DNA of 64,000 bases from CAYOLL01 sp964404765 [NCBI: uncultured Gemmatimonadota bacterium] (GTDB lineage Bacteria; 4572-55): positions 1 to 64,000 of the forward strand of contig CAYOLL010000007.1 of the NCBI GenBank assembly GCA_964404765.1, in the 5' to 3' direction. A program made the position numbers and the translations under genes. Under the pieces are notes generated by a model, which saw only the letters and a program-made list of their open reading frames with translations, ran no database searches and had not been told where the DNA came from. This document shows, one piece after another, positions 61,697 to 64,000 of this stretch. The number at the start of each line of letters is the position of its first letter. The first letter of the stretch is position 1.

Positions 61697-62134
61697 ATGA
61701 AAGTTGTAGTCCAACGGGTTTCCAAATCGAGTGTAAAAGTGGACGGTAAAATCGTCGGCCAAATCGACCATGGCTTGAATATTCTGATTGGATTAGCAGC
61801 TTCCGATTCGGAAGATCAACTACGCTGGATGGCCGAAAAGTGCGTTAATTTACGCATTTTTGAGGATGCCGAAGGTAAAATGAACCGCTCGCTGTTAGAG
61901 ATTGGCGGGGCAATTCTGGCCATTTCGCAATTCACGCTGTATGGTGACTGTCGAAAAGGCCGCCGGCCCAGTTTTATCGACGCTGCGCCGCCGGAAATTG
62001 CCGAACCCTTGTACCAACGCTTTGTGGAACTGCTACGCGAGCAGGGCATACCTGTTCAGACCGGGATTTTCGGCGCAATGATGGATGTAGAAATCCATAA
62101 CGACGGCCCGGTTACCCTATTGATCGAGCGTTAA
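61697..62134 (+). CDS. dtd: D-aminoacyl-tRNA deacylase
   Basis: The product has 145 residues, the usual length; GAAAGGAAC precedes the ATG. Start [18 protein letters not shown] and the two active-site motifs SQFTLYGD and NDGPVT are diagnostic. It recycles D-aminoacyl-tRNAs. Both flanks carry CCTTGCGAAGG elements. Confidence 0.95.
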   Translation: MKVVVQRVSKSSVKVDGKIVGQIDHGLNILIGLAASDSEDQLRWMAEKCVNLRIFEDAEGKMNRSLLEIGGAILAISQFTLYGDCRKGRRPSFIDAAPPEIAEPLYQRFVELLREQGIPVQTGIFGAMMDVEIHNDGPVTLLIER

Positions 62135-62175
62135 ACGTAAACCTGTATAGGAGCGTACGAAAAAGTTTGGAAAGT

Positions 62176-62235
62176 AACCTTGCGAAGGCTTCAGTGCACG
62201 ATTCCGATTCAGCAAAATCAAGCCTTCGCAAGGTT
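62176..62235. repeat. Inverted pair of CCTTGCGAAGG elements
   Basis: AACCTTGCGAAGGCTT and AAGCCTTCGCAAGGTT are exact inverse complements separated by 28 bases. They lie between dtd and the rhomboid gene. Confidence 0.85.
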
Positions 62236-62313
62236 AAGCCGTGACTTTATCACACCCTCCTATATTTTTTCAATTTGGCATAACGCAATCCCTTATCTTG
62301 CGAGAAAATTTCC

Positions 62314-63018
62314 ATGCTTCTACCGCTGCATGACAACAACCCCACCCGAACGCTGCCGGTTGTTACCGTCGGTTTCATTATTATTAATACGCTGGCTTTC
62401 TTGTTCCAATTCAGCCTGGGCCCGGATCGCGGGCAGCAGTTTGTGCTGCAATTGGGCATCATTCCCTGGGAAATCAGTCATCTGCACAATCACCCGGAAT
62501 CATCGGCCATTCCACCCATAGCCTCCCTGTTTACCGCCATGTTTTTGCACGGCGGCTGGATGCATTTAATCGGCAATATGTTGTACCTGTGGATATTCGG
62601 CAACAATATCGAAGACGCCATGGGCCATTTCCGTTTCGTCATCTTCTACAGCCTGACCGGATTGGCAGCCAGCTTTACCCATATCATGATCGGGCCGGAT
62701 TCTACCGTGCCCATGATCGGCGCCAGCGGCGCTATTTCCGGCGTACTGGGCGGCTACCTGGTTCTTTATCCAAGGGCAGAGGTATCAACGCTGCTTTTTT
62801 TAGGCTGGTATATTCGGCTTATTGAGATTCCCGCGCTGGTGGTGCTTGGCTTTTGGTTCGCCTTACAGGTCTTTGAGGGCTTTTTATCACTTGGAATCGG
62901 CGGCGGTGTGGCCTGGTTTGCCCATATTGGCGGATTTCTCGCCGGTATCATTCTGGTCAAAATTTTTGAGAAAAGGACTCCAAACAAACATCCGGATTCG
63001 GGTATGTTTCCAGACTAA
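62314..63018 (+). CDS. Rhomboid-family intramembrane serine protease
   Basis: The product has 234 residues with about six membrane segments. FLHGGWMHLIGNMLYLWIFG carries the conserved HxxxN, GASGAISGVLGGY carries the catalytic Ser (about residue 137), and the last segment has AHIGGFLAG with the catalytic His. It cleaves membrane proteins within the bilayer. No Shine-Dalgarno site is evident. Confidence 0.9.
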   Translation: MLLPLHDNNPTRTLPVVTVGFIIINTLAFLFQFSLGPDRGQQFVLQLGIIPWEISHLHNHPESSAIPPIASLFTAMFLHGGWMHLIGNMLYLWIFGNNIEDAMGHFRFVIFYSLTGLAASFTHIMIGPDSTVPMIGASGAISGVLGGYLVLYPRAEVSTLLFLGWYIRLIEIPALVVLGFWFALQVFEGFLSLGIGGGVAWFAHIGGFLAGIILVKIFEKRTPNKHPDSGMFPD

Positions 63019-63034
63019 ATCCAAAAGGCTGCCC

Positions 63035-64000
63035 TTAAAAAACCGCCTGCGCCTGCATCTGTCCGGCATGAAAAACCGCTTCACCCGGCTCCTTCCGGCC
63101 CGAATAATGCAGCGACATTTGCAAATAGCCGAACATCCGGTATTCCAGACGCACGTCCCAACCCAATACATTTCCGGCCTTGTATAAACCGCGCAAGCTG
63201 TATGGCAAATTGCCGTCATCAGGCGTGATCGTCGTGCGTTGCCACGACAGCCAGCCCTGCCAGCGGCTCTGGCGCGTCGGCGCATAGGTCAGCATGGGCT
63301 TGAGTGTCCAGCTATTCAAATCCGCCGGCGCAGCGTTGTCGCGAATGGTCGAATTTTCATAGCCGACCTGACCGCCGTATTCCCAGCGCATGGACGGTCG
63401 ATTCATGGCATCGGCAGTAAACTGCCGTCGATTCAGGCGGCTCGATTCCAGACGCTCACGCACCCGTTCCTGCGCAGTTTCCAGCAAGGCTTTCAGGCTG
63501 ACGGTCCAGGTCGCGCGCGCGGTCAGGCGGCCCTCCAGCCGATATTGGCGGGTCGCTTTTTCCTCATGCCGGCTGACATACTGATTGATTTCATCGTCCT
63601 GGTAGCGATAGGCCGCGTCCAACGAACCGCGCCGGCTGCTTGGAAACAGCGTCACAATCTGCTCCAGCAGCAGCCGTCCGCGGATCGTAACCGCATCGCG
63701 CTGAAATTTAGACCAGTTCAACAGATACACGGCCAGCTTATCATCCTCGCGGGTTTCCTCTTCGATACGCAGCCAGGTCTCGCTCTTGAGCAGCCGCGTC
63801 CAGGCCGGCCCGGATTTTTGGCGATACGGATGATACTGCAGCCGCAAACTGCCACTCAGGTTGATCGTCTGTTCCGGCAGACCCACATCGTCAATCCGGC
63901 GGCGATAATCACCGGTCGGATCCTGAAAATAAAGCCCACTCAGCGCGTCATAACTGTAGTCGCCACGATTTTCGCCGACAAAAATATAAGTCTCGGCCTG
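63035..64000 (-). CDS. C-terminal part of a larger protein, N-terminus beyond the right edge
   Basis: The frame is open to the window edge, giving 322 codons here. It reads ...GENRGDYSYDALSGLYF and QDPTGDYRRRIDDVGL near the edge, then alternating beta-strand-like stretches (LNLSGSLRLQYHPY, TWRLRLR-type strands, WQGWLSWQRTTITP) and ends AGQMQAQAVF with terminal Phe. Overall it looks like the last strands of an outer-membrane or surface beta-rich protein. No family recognised. It is convergent with the rhomboid gene, with a 16-base gap. Confidence 0.6.
   Translation of the reverse strand, partial: QAETYIFVGENRGDYSYDALSGLYFQDPTGDYRRRIDDVGLPEQTINLSGSLRLQYHPYRQKSGPAWTRLLKSETWLRIEEETREDDKLAVYLLNWSKFQRDAVTIRGRLLLEQIVTLFPSSRRGSLDAAYRYQDDEINQYVSRHEEKATRQYRLEGRLTARATWTVSLKALLETAQERVRERLESSRLNRRQFTADAMNRPSMRWEYGGQVGYENSTIRDNAAPADLNSWTLKPMLTYAPTRQSRWQGWLSWQRTTITPDDGNLPYSLRGLYKAGNVLGWDVRLEYRMFGYLQMSLHYSGRKEPGEAVFHAGQMQAQAVF

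Overview
The window looks like a chromosome segment of a Gram-negative bacterium of the FCB superphylum, in or near Calditrichota / candidate division KSB1 (inference). The grounds are very large secreted proteins with a QNYPNP-type C-terminal sorting/FlgD-like tail, a TonB-dependent receptor, ExbB/ExbD, Rex, sigma-54 control, a dockerin protein, and many short inverted-repeat elements between genes. No rRNA, tRNA or CRISPR array was seen.

Left part, minus strand (1-39.9 kb). The first 13.4 kb are one uninterrupted reading frame that runs off the left edge. It holds four successive copies of a Ser/Thr kinase - AAA-type NTPase - TPR module, at least 4,480 codons in total, behind its own sigma-70-type promoter. 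Upstream of it lie a 66-codon secreted peptide, a seven-bladed beta-propeller lipoprotein with a sigma-54-type promoter, a sigma-54 activator without receiver domain, and a FecR-like protein. Then come two giant surface proteins of about 3,600 residues each: one built of about 69 thrombospondin type 3 calcium-binding repeats, the other of Ig-like repeats. The second is preceded by a sigma-54-type promoter and by two tiny leader ORFs, each overlapping the next start by ATGA. A divergent dockerin protein shares a domain with both giants.

Middle part (40.8-49 kb). This holds a Uma2-type nuclease, a CoA-type Nudix hydrolase, an orphan MalG-like permease with its own promoter, and a SelW-like selenoprotein whose in-frame UGA is followed by a SECIS-like hairpin; a conventional ORF scan misses it. 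After these come a small Tic20/DUF4870-like membrane protein, a broken copy of the start of trmL, an Rpn-family nuclease, intact trmL, exbB-exbD, two nearly identical Rpn genes translationally coupled to exbD, and a lipoprotein.

Right part (49-64 kb). Genes here are a six-hairpin glycosidase with an M20 deacetylase (operon), a cNMP-binding histidine kinase, rex with two small genes upstream, a TonB receptor, a PIN toxin-antitoxin pair, a phosphoglycerate dehydrogenase, a SET-domain protein, dtd, a rhomboid protease and the C-terminal part of a larger protein running off the right edge. Several families of short palindromic elements sit between these genes, and one family also occurs inside coding sequence.

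Working together (inference): the left half looks like a cell-surface programme. A multi-kinase hub, a sigma-54 activator, a FecR-like sensor and giant calcium-binding or Ig-like surface proteins lie side by side, and two sigma-54-type promoters mark the propeller lipoprotein and the Ig-like giant as likely targets.
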